Assembly: GCF_042680805.1 (NCBI RefSeq)
Contig: NZ_JBHUEM010000021.1
Coordinates: 41,513-105,512, forward strand
Source of the DNA: Bacillus_CJ salitolerans
GTDB lineage: Bacteria; Bacillota; Bacilli; Bacillales; SA4
Reading direction: 5' to 3'
DNA: 64,000 nt
Shown: in pieces, positions 8,947-16,682 of the stretch
Layout: each line of letters begins with the position of its first letter
Position numbering within the stretch: position 1 is the first letter of the stretch
The notes under the pieces: model-generated
Told to the model about the DNA's origin: nothing
Seen by the model: the letters and a program-made list of their open reading frames with translations, nothing else
The model's database searches: none
Position numbers and translations under genes: made by a program

Positions 8947-8990
8947 CCTCCATAGCCTCTATTCTTATTAAGATGTGTAAGCTATGGAGG
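8947..8990 (-). promoter_or_regulatory. Hairpin containing the sortase ribosome-binding site
   Basis: CCTCCATAGC (8947-8956) and GCTATGGAGG (8981-8990) are perfect 10-base inverted arms separated by 24 bases. On the minus strand the second arm carries the GGAGG of the sortase gene, so folding would hide the ribosome site. It could also be a weak terminator for tyrZ, but it has no U run. Confidence 0.4.
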
Positions 8991-9027
8991 ATTATTCAAT
9001 CTTGAGGGTCGTTATAGGGAGTAGGAG

Positions 9028-10272
9028 TTACGTAGTCAGCTTTACAAACTTTCTTTTACCCACTTGTATGATAAGATCATTTTCAACAGTAATGGATAAA
9101 GTGTGGTCCATCACCTTTTCACCATTCACCCTAACCCCACCATTTTCAATCATTTTTCTTGCTTCACTTTTAGAGGGTAATAACGTTAATTCGACTAATA
9201 AATCTAGTATGAGAGCTGTGCTTTCTCCTTCCCAAACAACTTCAGGTATATCATCTGGAATTGTTCCCTTTTGAAACACTGCTTTGAAGTGATCTTCAGC
9301 TTGATTAGAAGCTTCCAGTCCATGGTACATCCTTACAAGGGTTTTTCCAAGGTACATCTTTGCATCACGAGGATGGAGCTTCCCTTCGGTCAAATCACTG
9401 GCAATCGATTCTTTTTCATGTACGTCAAGGTCAGTGGCAAGGTTGAAGTATTTAATAATTAATTCATCTGGAATGGACATAGTCTTTCCATACATATCGC
9501 TTGGCTCGTCGTTCACTCCGATATAGTTATGCTTTGATTTTGACATTTTTTCAATCCCGTCTAAGCCCTCAAGGAGAGGGAGAAGGATGACAACTTGCTT
9601 TTCCTTATCAAAGAACTCTTGAAGGTGTCTGCCCATTAGTACGTTGAAATGCTGATCGGTTCCACCTAACTCAACATCACTCTCTAATTCAACCGAGTCA
9701 TAGCCTTGCATGAGAGGGTAGAAGAACTCATGTAAGGAAATAGGCTTTCCGGTAGATAGACGCTCAGAAAAGTCATTTCTCTCTAATAATCTTGCTACCG
9801 TAATAGAGGCAGATAGTCGGATAATATCTTCTAAATTTAAGGACGATAACCATGTTGAATTGTAAAATAGCTCAACCTTTTTCATATCTAATACCTTGCC
9901 AAATTGTTCGAAGTACGTTTGGGCGTTATGTTTTACTTGTTCATTTGTTAATTGCTTTCTTGCCACAGATTTTCCGGTAGGGTCGCCAATTTTTCCTGTG
10001 AAATCACCAATGATTAATTGAATGACATGACCATTTTCCTGAAATTGTTTTAATTTATTTAACACGACGGTATGTCCAATATGAACATCTGGAGCCGAAG
10101 GATCTAATCCTAATTTGATCTTTAATGGCTTTGATAAGAAAATAGATTTTGCAAGTTTGTTTTTAAATTCTTCGGCGGGAATAATCTCGTGAACACCGTT
10201 ATGATAAATCTTAAACTGCCTCTCAACTTCTGCAAATTGATCACTTGTTAACTTCTCTAAAAAATTCTCCAT
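9028..10272 (-). CDS. tyrZ: Tyrosyl-tRNA synthetase, TyrZ type
   Basis: A 414-residue class I aminoacyl-tRNA synthetase that charges tRNA-Tyr. Signature HIGHT at residues 64-68, the second signature KMSKS near residue 240, and a C-terminal S4 RNA-binding domain (SEARKMIENGGVRVNGEKV). The stretch around HIGHT (LGLDPSAPDVHIGHT) matches the TyrZ branch rather than the main B. subtilis TyrS, and the length (B. subtilis TyrZ about 413) agrees. I chose ATG 10272, preceded by AGGAGGGAACATTG; the frame stays open upstream into the T-box and that extension is not real. Expression is controlled by the T-box leader immediately upstream. No second tyrS is visible here, so whether this is the sole enzyme is unknown. 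Confidence 0.95.
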   Translation of the reverse strand: MENFLEKLTSDQFAEVERQFKIYHNGVHEIIPAEEFKNKLAKSIFLSKPLKIKLGLDPSAPDVHIGHTVVLNKLKQFQENGHVIQLIIGDFTGKIGDPTGKSVARKQLTNEQVKHNAQTYFEQFGKVLDMKKVELFYNSTWLSSLNLEDIIRLSASITVARLLERNDFSERLSTGKPISLHEFFYPLMQGYDSVELESDVELGGTDQHFNVLMGRHLQEFFDKEKQVVILLPLLEGLDGIEKMSKSKHNYIGVNDEPSDMYGKTMSIPDELIIKYFNLATDLDVHEKESIASDLTEGKLHPRDAKMYLGKTLVRMYHGLEASNQAEDHFKAVFQKGTIPDDIPEVVWEGESTALILDLLVELTLLPSKSEARKMIENGGVRVNGEKVMDHTLSITVENDLIIQVGKRKFVKLTT

Positions 10273-10293
10273 CAATGTTCCCTCCTGTTTTAG

Positions 10294-10530
10294 AAATAAA
10301 AAAACCACGCCCCTAAGAAAGGGACGTGGTTTACGCGGTACCACCCTTATTGAAGATTGCTCTTCCACTTGTGTATATAACGGTATATCCGTTCTTTGCT
10401 ACGTATCGTTCACAAAGAAAGTTCAAGGAAGTAATTCATTCTTATCTGTGTACTGATTTTCACCAACCATCAGCTCTCTAAAACAGGGAGATAAAAACTA
10501 CTGTATCCTGTCATAACTTCTTCATATAAA
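10294..10530 (-). ncRNA. T-box riboswitch leader of tyrZ
   Basis: The minus strand contains the T-box core AAGGGTGGTACCGCG (about 10335-10350), followed by a strong G+C hairpin AAACCACGTCCC...GGGGCGTGGTTT and a T run (about 10299-10333), which is the terminator that uncharged tRNA prevents. Further 5' is the Stem I hallmark AGAGAGCTGATGGTTGGTGA. The candidate specifier in GAATTACTTCC is UAC, a tyrosine codon, consistent with the gene controlled. Boundaries are approximate. Confidence 0.92.
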
Positions 10531-10644
10531 ATTGTATTGGATGATTTTTATTATATTAGCTGAATTGAGGGAGATATTCAAGGGTAAATTTGTAGTGATT
10601 TTTTTCCATTTAAGGATTAGCTTGAGAATTCTATCAAATAAATA

Positions 10645-10682
10645 GCGATCTTGTTAGCTTCATTTGGAAGTAACAAGATCGC
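10645..10682. terminator. Hairpin, probable terminator of the broken gene
   Basis: A 12-base stem GCGATCTTGTTA/TAACAAGATCGC with a 14-base loop lies directly after the stop of the decayed minus-strand gene. The U run is weak. Confidence 0.5.
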
Positions 10683-11032
10683 CTATACTATTTCACTAAT
10701 ATCCACTTTTATTGTCCTTTCTAGGAAGCTACTATTTGGCAAGAGAGCTTTCCTTGTTCGTTCATTTGAGAGTCCCAGCATATGTAGTATGCCTTCGCCT
10801 TTCTCTATTTCAATGGCATCACCTTTTCATGATTGACTTGTTAATAAATTCCCATGTATCGGTTTTGAAACATGTTGCCTAACGCTACTTCATTGGATTC
10901 CCTCTTTTCTAAAATAGTAGGTTGATCATACATACCCATGTACCAGTTGTACATTTCGCCTTTCGTTTTTTCAATGGAATCACGCCCTTCCTTATTGTGA
11001 ATTCAAGGTTTATGATGTTTTTTTGATTTCAC
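10683..11032 (-). pseudogene. Multiply broken small gene
   Basis: On the minus strand a GTG start (11032) with AGGAAGGTGAAACAA upstream opens VKSKKHHKP, then an in-frame TGA, then open sequence including EGRDSIEKTKGEMYNWYMG and NEVALGNMFQNRYMGIY. After a frameshift near 10855 and another near 10830 the sense continues as EFINKSIMKR and IEIEKGEGILHMLGLSNERT, ending KVDISEIV and stop at 10683, right before a hairpin. The coherent fragments, a ribosome site at the start and a hairpin at the end show a real gene that has decayed. Family not recognised. The rest of 10531-11284 holds only AT-rich upstream sequence for the DinB gene. Confidence 0.55.
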
Positions 11033-11284
11033 TTGTTTCACCTTCCTTTCTTTAACTTGTCCTAATCATACATTATTTATCTGTAAATTGTAAATATTCA
11101 AAATATTTAATATTTTGCTGTTTTTGTCGATTTTAGTCATGTTTTTGACTTCTATCTAAATCAGACTCTTTTTTTTGAAGATTTACAAATAAATTTTTTC
11201 ACCAAGAAAAGGTAATTTTTCAAGGAATTATTTTAGGAAACGCCGAATATAAACACTGTAAACATATAAAAAGGGGGTAATGGA

Positions 11285-11794
11285 ATGAGTAGAGTAATCA
11301 ATGTTCAGAACTTGATTGATACAAGAGAGAATTTAGTGAAGGAAATTTCCTCGTTAAAATGGGAGGAGTTAAATGAAAAACAAACAAGTGAAGAATGGAG
11401 TATCGGTCAAGTTTGCCACCATTTAATTGTATCTGAAACAGTGTTTACAAAGGCGATAGTTTATGGACTGAAAAAGAATGATCAGGTTAATGTGGAACAA
11501 AAACAAGTAGATTTAACGTTAGATCGCAGTCGAAAGATAGACGCTCCTGAAATCGTTCTTCCTCATGATGGTCCTTTTGATTTACATAAACTTCTTGAAG
11601 GATTGCAAGAATCGAGGAGTAAGCTTCTACATGTGTTAAATTCCTTAGAAGATCATTCCATTTTATGGGAGAGGGCGACGAAACATCCAATCTTCGGTGA
11701 ACTCGCCTTAAATCAATGGGTCGATATTGTGTATTTACATGAAGAGAGGCATATTGAACAAATTAAGGAATTGAAAGCATTACAGGTGAAATAG
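11285..11794 (+). CDS. DinB family protein
   Basis: A 169-residue four-helix-bundle protein of the DinB/YfiT superfamily. Likely metal ligands are histidines in QVCHHLIVSE (about residue 46) and in YLHEERHIEQI near the C-terminus. Some family members are thiol-dependent transferases (for example bacillithiol-dependent enzymes), others are uncharacterised; nothing here shows the substrate. The start ATG follows AAAAAGGGGGTAATGG. It is monocistronic, followed by a terminator hairpin. A second DinB domain occurs in this window at 25 kb, fused to a DJ-1 domain. Confidence 0.82.
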   Translation: MSRVINVQNLIDTRENLVKEISSLKWEELNEKQTSEEWSIGQVCHHLIVSETVFTKAIVYGLKKNDQVNVEQKQVDLTLDRSRKIDAPEIVLPHDGPFDLHKLLEGLQESRSKLLHVLNSLEDHSILWERATKHPIFGELALNQWVDIVYLHEERHIEQIKELKALQVK

Positions 11795-11853
11795 CATGAA
11801 TAATAACTAAGGAGAGTTCCTCCGGTATGATGTAAGAATATGGCACTAGTTAA

Positions 11854-11890
11854 AATCCCACCAAAGGTCGTTTGGCGGGATTCATTTTTG
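11854..11890 (+). terminator. Terminator after the DinB gene
   Basis: Stem AATCCCACCAAA / TTTGGCGGGATT (11854-11865 and 11871-11882, one mismatch) with loop GGTCG, followed by CATTTTTG. Confidence 0.7.
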
Positions 11891-11944
11891 TTAACGATTA
11901 GGAAGTAAAAGGTTTATTACTATCTGATTACGTTTTCTTTAGTA

Positions 11945-12085
11945 ATCTGGCTCTAGCGCCAGCCAAGATGAACTTGCAATGTCCTTGCAAGTTCATCTTT
12001 CTTAAGGCTACCTGACATAGACAAATGTGAAATTCACCCGTTTTTCAATGTCAGAACGTGGCTGCACATGGGCCCCTTTGCATTT
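11945..12085. repeat. Dispersed intergenic repeat, family A (divergent copy)
   Basis: It starts TCTGGCTCTAGCGCCAGCC and continues with a perfect hairpin GATGAACTTGCAA/TTGCAAGTTCATC, ending in a GCACATGGGCCCCTTTGC-like tail. The head matches the other family A copies (42.7, 44.7 and 53.8 kb). No gene is visible in 11891-12087. Confidence 0.5.
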
Positions 12086-12087
12086 GT

Positions 12088-13005
12088 TTATTTTGAAAGC
12101 ATGGCTGAAACTAGTTTACTCAACGTTTCTTTATGAATAAATGGAGCGAGACCTGCTAAAAAATCAGGCGACATTTCTTCAACACCTACATTTTGAATGT
12201 GAGTTTCAAGCTGTTCCTTTCGTAAAAAAGGAGCGAGGCTAAGGAGGAGGCTAGGTCTCACTTGTTTTTCTTCAGAGCGCTCTAGGATGTAGTCAAGGGT
12301 ATCTGAGCTCATAAAAGGAGCCAATCTACAAATGGTTTGCACATTAATCTGGTTGAAATCTGCTTTTTTTACAAAAAAATCTACCTGTTCTCGCCCTAAG
12401 AAAGGTGCTAAGGATACTAAGGTTTCGGCACCAATTGATCCATCGGCACAGCTCTCTACTAATAAGTTCAATGTTTCATCTGCAATAAAGGGAGCGATGC
12501 CCACCAGAAAATCTGGTGTGATATCTTCTGCAATTGCATCACGAACTATCTGATCTAACAGCTCTGAGCTTAGAAATGGAGCGAGGCTAGTTAGTGTATC
12601 TAGGTGAAATTTTGAAGTGTGTAATTTCTCTGTTAACTTATCCAGAGTACTTGTCTTAATGATGGGAGCAACATCGATAAGCTCATCTAATTGTACTTCA
12701 TTAGAGTTAATTAGTCCTGCTACTTGGTCGATTTGATTAGATGATATGTTTTCAACAATTGTTCCTAAGTGACGATGATTCCAATTTTCTTTCGCTTCCC
12801 CTGCATTCATCATTTCGTCAATCGTTTTGTTGAATGTTTGAGCAATTACTGGGAATGTACCAATATCAGGTAAAGATTCTCCTCGTTCCCACTTTGAAAC
12901 AGCCTGATGAGTAACGTTTAATTTCTCTGCAAGCTCTACCTGTGTAAAGTCTTGTTCCTTCCGAAGCTTTGAAATATAAGCCCCAATTTTACGTGCATCT
13001 AGCAT
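12088..13005 (-). CDS. XRE-type HTH regulator with seven LAPF repeats
   Basis: A 305-residue protein. Residues 6-60 form a Cro/CI-type helix-turn-helix (LAEKLNVTHQAVSKWERGES). From about residue 105 to the end, seven consecutive units of 29-30 residues follow the pattern of a hydrophobic turn then (L/I)APF(L/I/M) then a helix, for example DFLVGIAPFIADETLNLLVE and SLLLSLAPFLRKEQLETHIQ; the first unit is VAPII and more diverged. The regular repeat suggests a helical solenoid used for ligand or protein binding. Target genes are unknown. The start ATG follows CTAGGAGGTTTTTAG. A short membrane-anchored protein lies upstream on the same strand. Confidence 0.85.
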   Translation of the reverse strand: MLDARKIGAYISKLRKEQDFTQVELAEKLNVTHQAVSKWERGESLPDIGTFPVIAQTFNKTIDEMMNAGEAKENWNHRHLGTIVENISSNQIDQVAGLINSNEVQLDELIDVAPIIKTSTLDKLTEKLHTSKFHLDTLTSLAPFLSSELLDQIVRDAIAEDITPDFLVGIAPFIADETLNLLVESCADGSIGAETLVSLAPFLGREQVDFFVKKADFNQINVQTICRLAPFMSSDTLDYILERSEEKQVRPSLLLSLAPFLRKEQLETHIQNVGVEEMSPDFLAGLAPFIHKETLSKLVSAMLSK

Positions 13006-13138
13006 CTAAAAACCTCCTAGTGAACAATGTACAGTGCGCCCTGTCACCCTCATCTTAACACCTGCTCTATTACACAGCTATCAACTAGTAGTTGAATATG
13101 ATGATATATCTCCTCAACTGTCAGTAGAATTAATGCCA

Positions 13139-13606
13139 TCATCTAAAAGACATGGCCATCTCCATCATTTCTTCTTTAGATAACTGTGATGGACCTTCGT
13201 AAACAATGGAGTACTCCACATCATTTATTCGCCAGCTAAGCATTTGGTTATGCTCATTTTCTTGATAATACGCTGTTGTTCCGTCTAAAAGTCTTGTTTG
13301 TTCATCCCAGCTAGAAACATTATGCCAACCGATTTGACTAGTAACCCATACAGTCACACGCTCATTTTCATTTTCAAAAATCATTTTTACTCGATTATAT
13401 AGACTAACCTTTGCATAGTGATTATTAGACTGGATAGGGAGATAAGTAGGACTTGAGACGTCGAAAGGGACAAACCAACTTGCCATTTGAATCGGTAATC
13501 TCACTACACTAAAAAAAATACCAAGGATGATAAAGAGGCCTAAAAGTATAGATAAAATCTTTCTCGTTTTTAGTGCTTTTTCAAAACGATCTTCATGGGT
13601 TAACAC
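13139..13606 (-). CDS. Membrane-anchored hypothetical protein
   Basis: A 155-residue protein: a basic cytoplasmic N-terminus, one membrane helix (about 17-38, ILSILLGLFIILGIFFSVV), then an extracellular domain of about 115 residues. The end (VEYSIVYEGPSQLSKEEMMEM) looks like the small beta domain at the outer end of several Bacillus anti-sigma-type and DUF4367-like proteins, but the similarity is weak. It starts at GTG 13606 after GAGAGGAGTGTAACCT. Function unknown. Confidence 0.65.
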   Translation of the reverse strand: MLTHEDRFEKALKTRKILSILLGLFIILGIFFSVVRLPIQMASWFVPFDVSSPTYLPIQSNNHYAKVSLYNRVKMIFENENERVTVWVTSQIGWHNVSSWDEQTRLLDGTTAYYQENEHNQMLSWRINDVEYSIVYEGPSQLSKEEMMEMAMSFR

Positions 13607-13677
13607 AGGTTACACTCCTCTCATCAATGCTTCCTTCCATCATTTTACCACCTTATCAAAGGAGAGGGGGAACCAAA

Positions 13678-13712
13678 AACAAAAAAAAGAAAGCTAACAA
13701 AATAGCTTTCTT
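13678..13712 (-). terminator. Terminator at the end of the ars/HesB cluster
   Basis: On the minus strand AAAGAAAGCTA-ttttgt-TAGCTTTCTTT is followed by a run of T. It begins at the stop codon of the HesB-like gene and closes the minus-strand cluster. Confidence 0.85.
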
Positions 13713-13988
13713 TTAACAACAATCGGATTCAGGCATGCCTGTAAAAATAAGGCCATCCTCGCGTACATCCAACGTTAAGGTGTCTGTCATCGCTAAAATA
13801 CGTTGATCAATGGCAACTGTAATTCCATTCACTGTTTTTACTTCATCATCATTTTCTGGCTCATCCAGAGTCAGTCCTAATTTAGGCGATCCTCAGCCAT
13901 AGCCTGCGAAAATGATTCGAATGTTACTAGCATTATGTTCTTCAAGAAATTCAAGTAATTTTGTCTTTGCTTCGTTTGAAATATTCAT
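13713..13988 (-). CDS. HesB/IscA-like protein, probable selenoprotein (in-frame TGA)
   Basis: A 91-residue HesB/IscA-like protein if TGA at 13895-13893 is read through. Sequence before it (NIRIIFAGYG) and after it (GSPKLGLTLDEPEN) forms one continuous family motif, FAGYG-x-GSPKLGL, where x is normally the conserved cysteine, so TGA replaces Cys32 and would encode selenocysteine. The rest (VNGITVAIDQRILAM, then DVREDGLIFTG) is intact and ends Ser-Asp-Cys-Cys. HesB-like proteins are a known selenoprotein family; relatives act in Fe-S cluster assembly. A SECIS-like hairpin lies just downstream of the TGA. The start ATG has GAGGG upstream. It follows arsA by 62 bases, with a possible own promoter (TTGTAT-18-TATACT) in the gap. 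The alternative is a point mutation or sequencing error of TGC/TGT. The exact 3' base is counted by eye. Confidence 0.72.
13856..13874 (-). promoter_or_regulatory. Candidate bacterial SECIS element
   Basis: On the minus strand CTGACTC-TGGAT-GAGCCAG forms a 7-step stem with one A-C mismatch and a 5-base loop. The loop begins 25 bases after the TGA and has G at its second position; both agree with the published bacterial SECIS rule (loop about 16-37 bases downstream, G among the first two loop bases). It lies inside the HesB-like coding sequence. Confidence 0.55.
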
Positions 13989-14050
13989 GGAAACCCTCGC
14001 TTTCTCCATTAGTATAAACGGTATGGGTATTTAGATACAAATAATTATAA

Positions 14051-15820
14051 TTACTCTAACGATTGGAGGATGGATTCATAGCCAACCTTCTCTTCTGGAA
14101 ACCATGGGAGAATCGTACATTTAGTAGCTAATTCACTTGTTACTTTTTGAATCCAAGCTTTTTCAGCCTTTGCTCTACCGTTTAGAATAGGGTCAATGGT
14201 TTTCGTAGTATACAACGATTGATTGATGATCCACCAGGTTGGAATAATATCAGCCCTTTTTAAATCTTCCTGAAGCCTGCTTGCTTCTAACACTGGTGTA
14301 GCTTCTGCAAGTGTGACGATGACAACACTCGTTTCTGTTTTGTTTCGAAGACGAGGAAGAAGGTTCCTCACACTTTCTGGCACTTCACCAGTAGAACGGG
14401 CGATTTCTTTATGATAGGCCTCTGCCGCATCCAAAAGTAATAGTGTATGGCCCGTTGGAGCAGTATCGATAACGATAACCTCGTCCTTTGATTTCTCAAC
14501 CATCGCAGCAAATGCACGGAACACAGCAATTTCTTCTGTACATGGGGAATTTAAGTCTTCCTCAAGGTAGGCAAGAGCTTCTTCATTTAGTGTAGCACTT
14601 GCGTTACGTACAACTTCATTCTTATAAACTTCAACTTCATGAGTTGGATTAATACGGCTAATGGTTAGGAGATCATTGTTATTCTCAGCTTGAAACATCA
14701 GGTCAAGGTGGGCAGCTGGATCAGTTGTGGTTAAGTGTACCTTGTGTCCTTTTTCAACTAATCCCACTGCTATCATGGAAGCCACTGTTGTTTTCCCGAC
14801 TCCTCCCTTTCCCATGGTAAAAATTATTCTCGTACCTTGTTCAGAAAAAGAAGAGATTAAAGATTTTATAGAGGAAACTGATTTGTCATCAATGACCGTT
14901 TCTTCAGTCATAGTAGACATTTCATTGGAATTTGAGAACAAGAGTCGCAAATGCTCCAAGCCTGTAAGTGTATAAGAAACAAAAGGCAACGAGAATGTTG
15001 TTATTTCCTTTAAGCCGTTCGGTATGTTCTCTATTGCTTCTTGCTGCCGTTTATAAAAGGCATGTGATATAGGATCATTTTCTATTTGCCTCTGTAAGAC
15101 CCCGTTAATGATAAGGCGCTGGTTGTTAATACCTAATTCACGTAGTTCCTTTGAGGCTCTTTCAGCCTCATAAAAGGATGACGACTCGGGTCTTGTTACA
15201 ATCAGTAAGGTGGTTTGACTAGGATCAGATAAAGCATTGACTGTTTTTTCGTAAATCTCCTTTTTCTCACCTAACCCAGAAAGAGGACCAAGGCAGGAAG
15301 CTCCGTGTGTACTCTCTTCCAAATATCCACTCCAAGCAAGGGGTAATTGCAAAAGGCGAATGGTATGGCCAGTAGGTGCCGTATCAAAAAGGATGTAGTC
15401 ATACTCTTCAACTAAATCCGTATTTGTTAACAGGTTTGTAAACTCATCAAATGCGGCAATTTCAACTGTACAGGCGCCAGATAATTGTTCCTCCATCGTG
15501 ACGAGTACAGATTGTGGTAATAAACCGCGATAAGGCCCAATCACTCTTTCGCGATATTTACTTGCAGCCTCTTCAGGGTCTAAGTTACAGGCATACAAAT
15601 TCTCAGTATGGGGAATCTGCTTTGGTTCACTTGTCAGTTCAATCTCAAAAACATCCTGGAGATTTGAAGCAGGGTCTGTGCTAACAATCAATACCTTTTT
15701 ACCGAGGTCGGCTAAGCTAACTGCAGTTGCGCAGGCAGTAGATGTTTTCCCAACGCCACCTTTTCCGGTAAAAAAGAGGAATGGGGTATGGCTGACAGAC
15801 TGGGGCTCAAACATTTGCAT
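14051..15820 (-). CDS. arsA: Arsenite-stimulated ATPase ArsA
   Basis: A 589-residue protein made of two homologous ATPase halves, each with a P-loop (FFTGKGGVGKTSTA near the N-terminus and FTMGKGGVGKTTVA in the second half) and an ArsA switch (DTAPTGHTIRLL, DTAPTGHTLLLL). The three metalloid-binding cysteines of the R773 enzyme have counterparts in SGACTVEIAAF, ASCLGPLSG and SPCTEEIAVF. ArsA binds ArsB at the membrane and powers As(III) efflux, receiving As(III) from ArsD. I chose ATG 15820, after ATAGGAGGAACACTATTC; the frame is open upstream but lacks a ribosome site and overlaps arsD. It starts 14 bases after arsD. Confidence 0.96.
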   Translation of the reverse strand: MQMFEPQSVSHTPFLFFTGKGGVGKTSTACATAVSLADLGKKVLIVSTDPASNLQDVFEIELTSEPKQIPHTENLYACNLDPEEAASKYRERVIGPYRGLLPQSVLVTMEEQLSGACTVEIAAFDEFTNLLTNTDLVEEYDYILFDTAPTGHTIRLLQLPLAWSGYLEESTHGASCLGPLSGLGEKKEIYEKTVNALSDPSQTTLLIVTRPESSSFYEAERASKELRELGINNQRLIINGVLQRQIENDPISHAFYKRQQEAIENIPNGLKEITTFSLPFVSYTLTGLEHLRLLFSNSNEMSTMTEETVIDDKSVSSIKSLISSFSEQGTRIIFTMGKGGVGKTTVASMIAVGLVEKGHKVHLTTTDPAAHLDLMFQAENNNDLLTISRINPTHEVEVYKNEVVRNASATLNEEALAYLEEDLNSPCTEEIAVFRAFAAMVEKSKDEVIVIDTAPTGHTLLLLDAAEAYHKEIARSTGEVPESVRNLLPRLRNKTETSVVIVTLAEATPVLEASRLQEDLKRADIIPTWWIINQSLYTTKTIDPILNGRAKAEKAWIQKVTSELATKCTILPWFPEEKVGYESILQSLE

Positions 15821-15834
15821 GAATAGTGTTCCTC

Positions 15835-16185
15835 CTATAATAGTCTTGTTTTGGAAGCTGGTTCTTGTAGATCTTGTTCGTTTACATGAAGCCATTCTGC
15901 AAACTCTTCATTCGATGGGTACTCTCCAATTTTTACAGCTTCACCATTCAATAGTGTGATTGGCAAGGCATCAGGGCCTTTTTCGTGAAGAAGGGTGTTA
16001 ATGACTTTATTTTCAACAAACATCCTAGGTTCAGTTCCAAGATTAAATCGTTTTATATAAAAGCCTTTATTTTCAAGAGTGAAAATAGTAGAGGCAACTC
16101 TTGTGAGTTCAGGATCCACAGATGGTCCACATACTCCTGTTGGGCAGCACAATGCAGGGTCAAAGATCTCAATTTTGTTGGTCAT
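15835..16185 (-). CDS. arsD: ArsD arsenic metallochaperone
   Basis: A 116-residue thioredoxin-fold protein that hands As(III) to ArsA. The conserved cysteines Cys13, Cys14 and Cys19 are in DPALCCPTGVCGPSVDPEL. The start ATG follows AAAAAGGAGAATTC. It lies after a terminator-like hairpin that separates it from arsC and directly before arsA, the usual arsDA pair. Confidence 0.95.
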   Translation of the reverse strand: MTNKIEIFDPALCCPTGVCGPSVDPELTRVASTIFTLENKGFYIKRFNLGTEPRMFVENKVINTLLHEKGPDALPITLLNGEAVKIGEYPSNEEFAEWLHVNEQDLQEPASKTRLL

Positions 16186-16210
16186 ATGAATTCTCCTTTT
16201 TCAATCTAGT

Positions 16211-16242
16211 AAAAAAACAGTCGAGAAGCTTTGTTCTCGACT
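16211..16242 (-). terminator. Intrinsic terminator between arsC and arsD
   Basis: On the minus strand AGTCGAGAA-caaagc-TTCTCGACT is followed by GTTTTTTTA. It is a full rho-independent signal between arsC (ends 16250) and arsD (starts 16185), so expression of arsDA probably depends on read-through or is set lower than arsRBC. I see no clear promoter between it and arsD. Confidence 0.75.
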
Positions 16243-16249
16243 AGCAACA

Positions 16250-16669
16250 TTATTCACCTGTTTCAGAAAAGCGCTTAATACGGTCTCCAATTTCATCACG
16301 AACGCGCTGGAAGAATGCCCATTTTTCTTCATCCGTACCTTCAGCTTTTGCTGGGTCGTCGAATCCCCAATGAACACGCTTAATGTGAGGAGGAGTAACA
16401 GGGCAATGGTCAGCAGCATGACCGCAAAGTGTCACAATTAAATCGGAACGGTCTAATATATCCTTACTAATGACATCAGATGTTTGCTTAGAAATATCAA
16501 TGCCTGCTTCCTGCATAGCCTTTACAGCACTCGGGTTTAATCCATGGGCTTCAAGACCCGCACTATACACATCCCATTCGTCACTTAAATATTGTTTCGC
16601 CCATCCTTCTGCCATTTGACTTCGGCAAGAATTACCTGTACATAGGAAATAGATTGTTTTTTTTGTCAT
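16250..16669 (-). CDS. arsC: Arsenate reductase, thioredoxin-coupled
   Basis: A 139-residue enzyme of the low-molecular-weight phosphatase fold that reduces arsenate to arsenite. Residues 10-15 (CTGNSC) form the anion-binding loop with Cys10; the redox pair Cys82 and Cys89 is in LCGHAADHC. This cysteine triad and the length match Staphylococcus pI258/B. subtilis ArsC, which use thioredoxin. The start ATG follows AAAGGAGTTATTAAG. It lies 13 bases after arsB. Confidence 0.96.
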   Translation of the reverse strand: MTKKTIYFLCTGNSCRSQMAEGWAKQYLSDEWDVYSAGLEAHGLNPSAVKAMQEAGIDISKQTSDVISKDILDRSDLIVTLCGHAADHCPVTPPHIKRVHWGFDDPAKAEGTDEEKWAFFQRVRDEIGDRIKRFSETGE

Positions 16670-16682
16670 CTTAATAACTCCT

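Noticed and set aside
8984..9274. Plus-strand frame at the 3' end of tyrZ
   Set aside because: Antisense shadow of the S4 domain of tyrZ without a ribosome site.
13678..14050. Treating the HesB-like region as a plain pseudogene
   Set aside because: Only one lesion, located at the conserved cysteine, with intact start, C-terminus and terminator, and a SECIS-like hairpin; selenocysteine is the better explanation, though error is not excluded.
16201..16419. A 72-codon frame on the minus strand over the end of arsC
   Set aside because: It is out of frame with arsC, contains the terminator hairpin and lacks a ribosome site.
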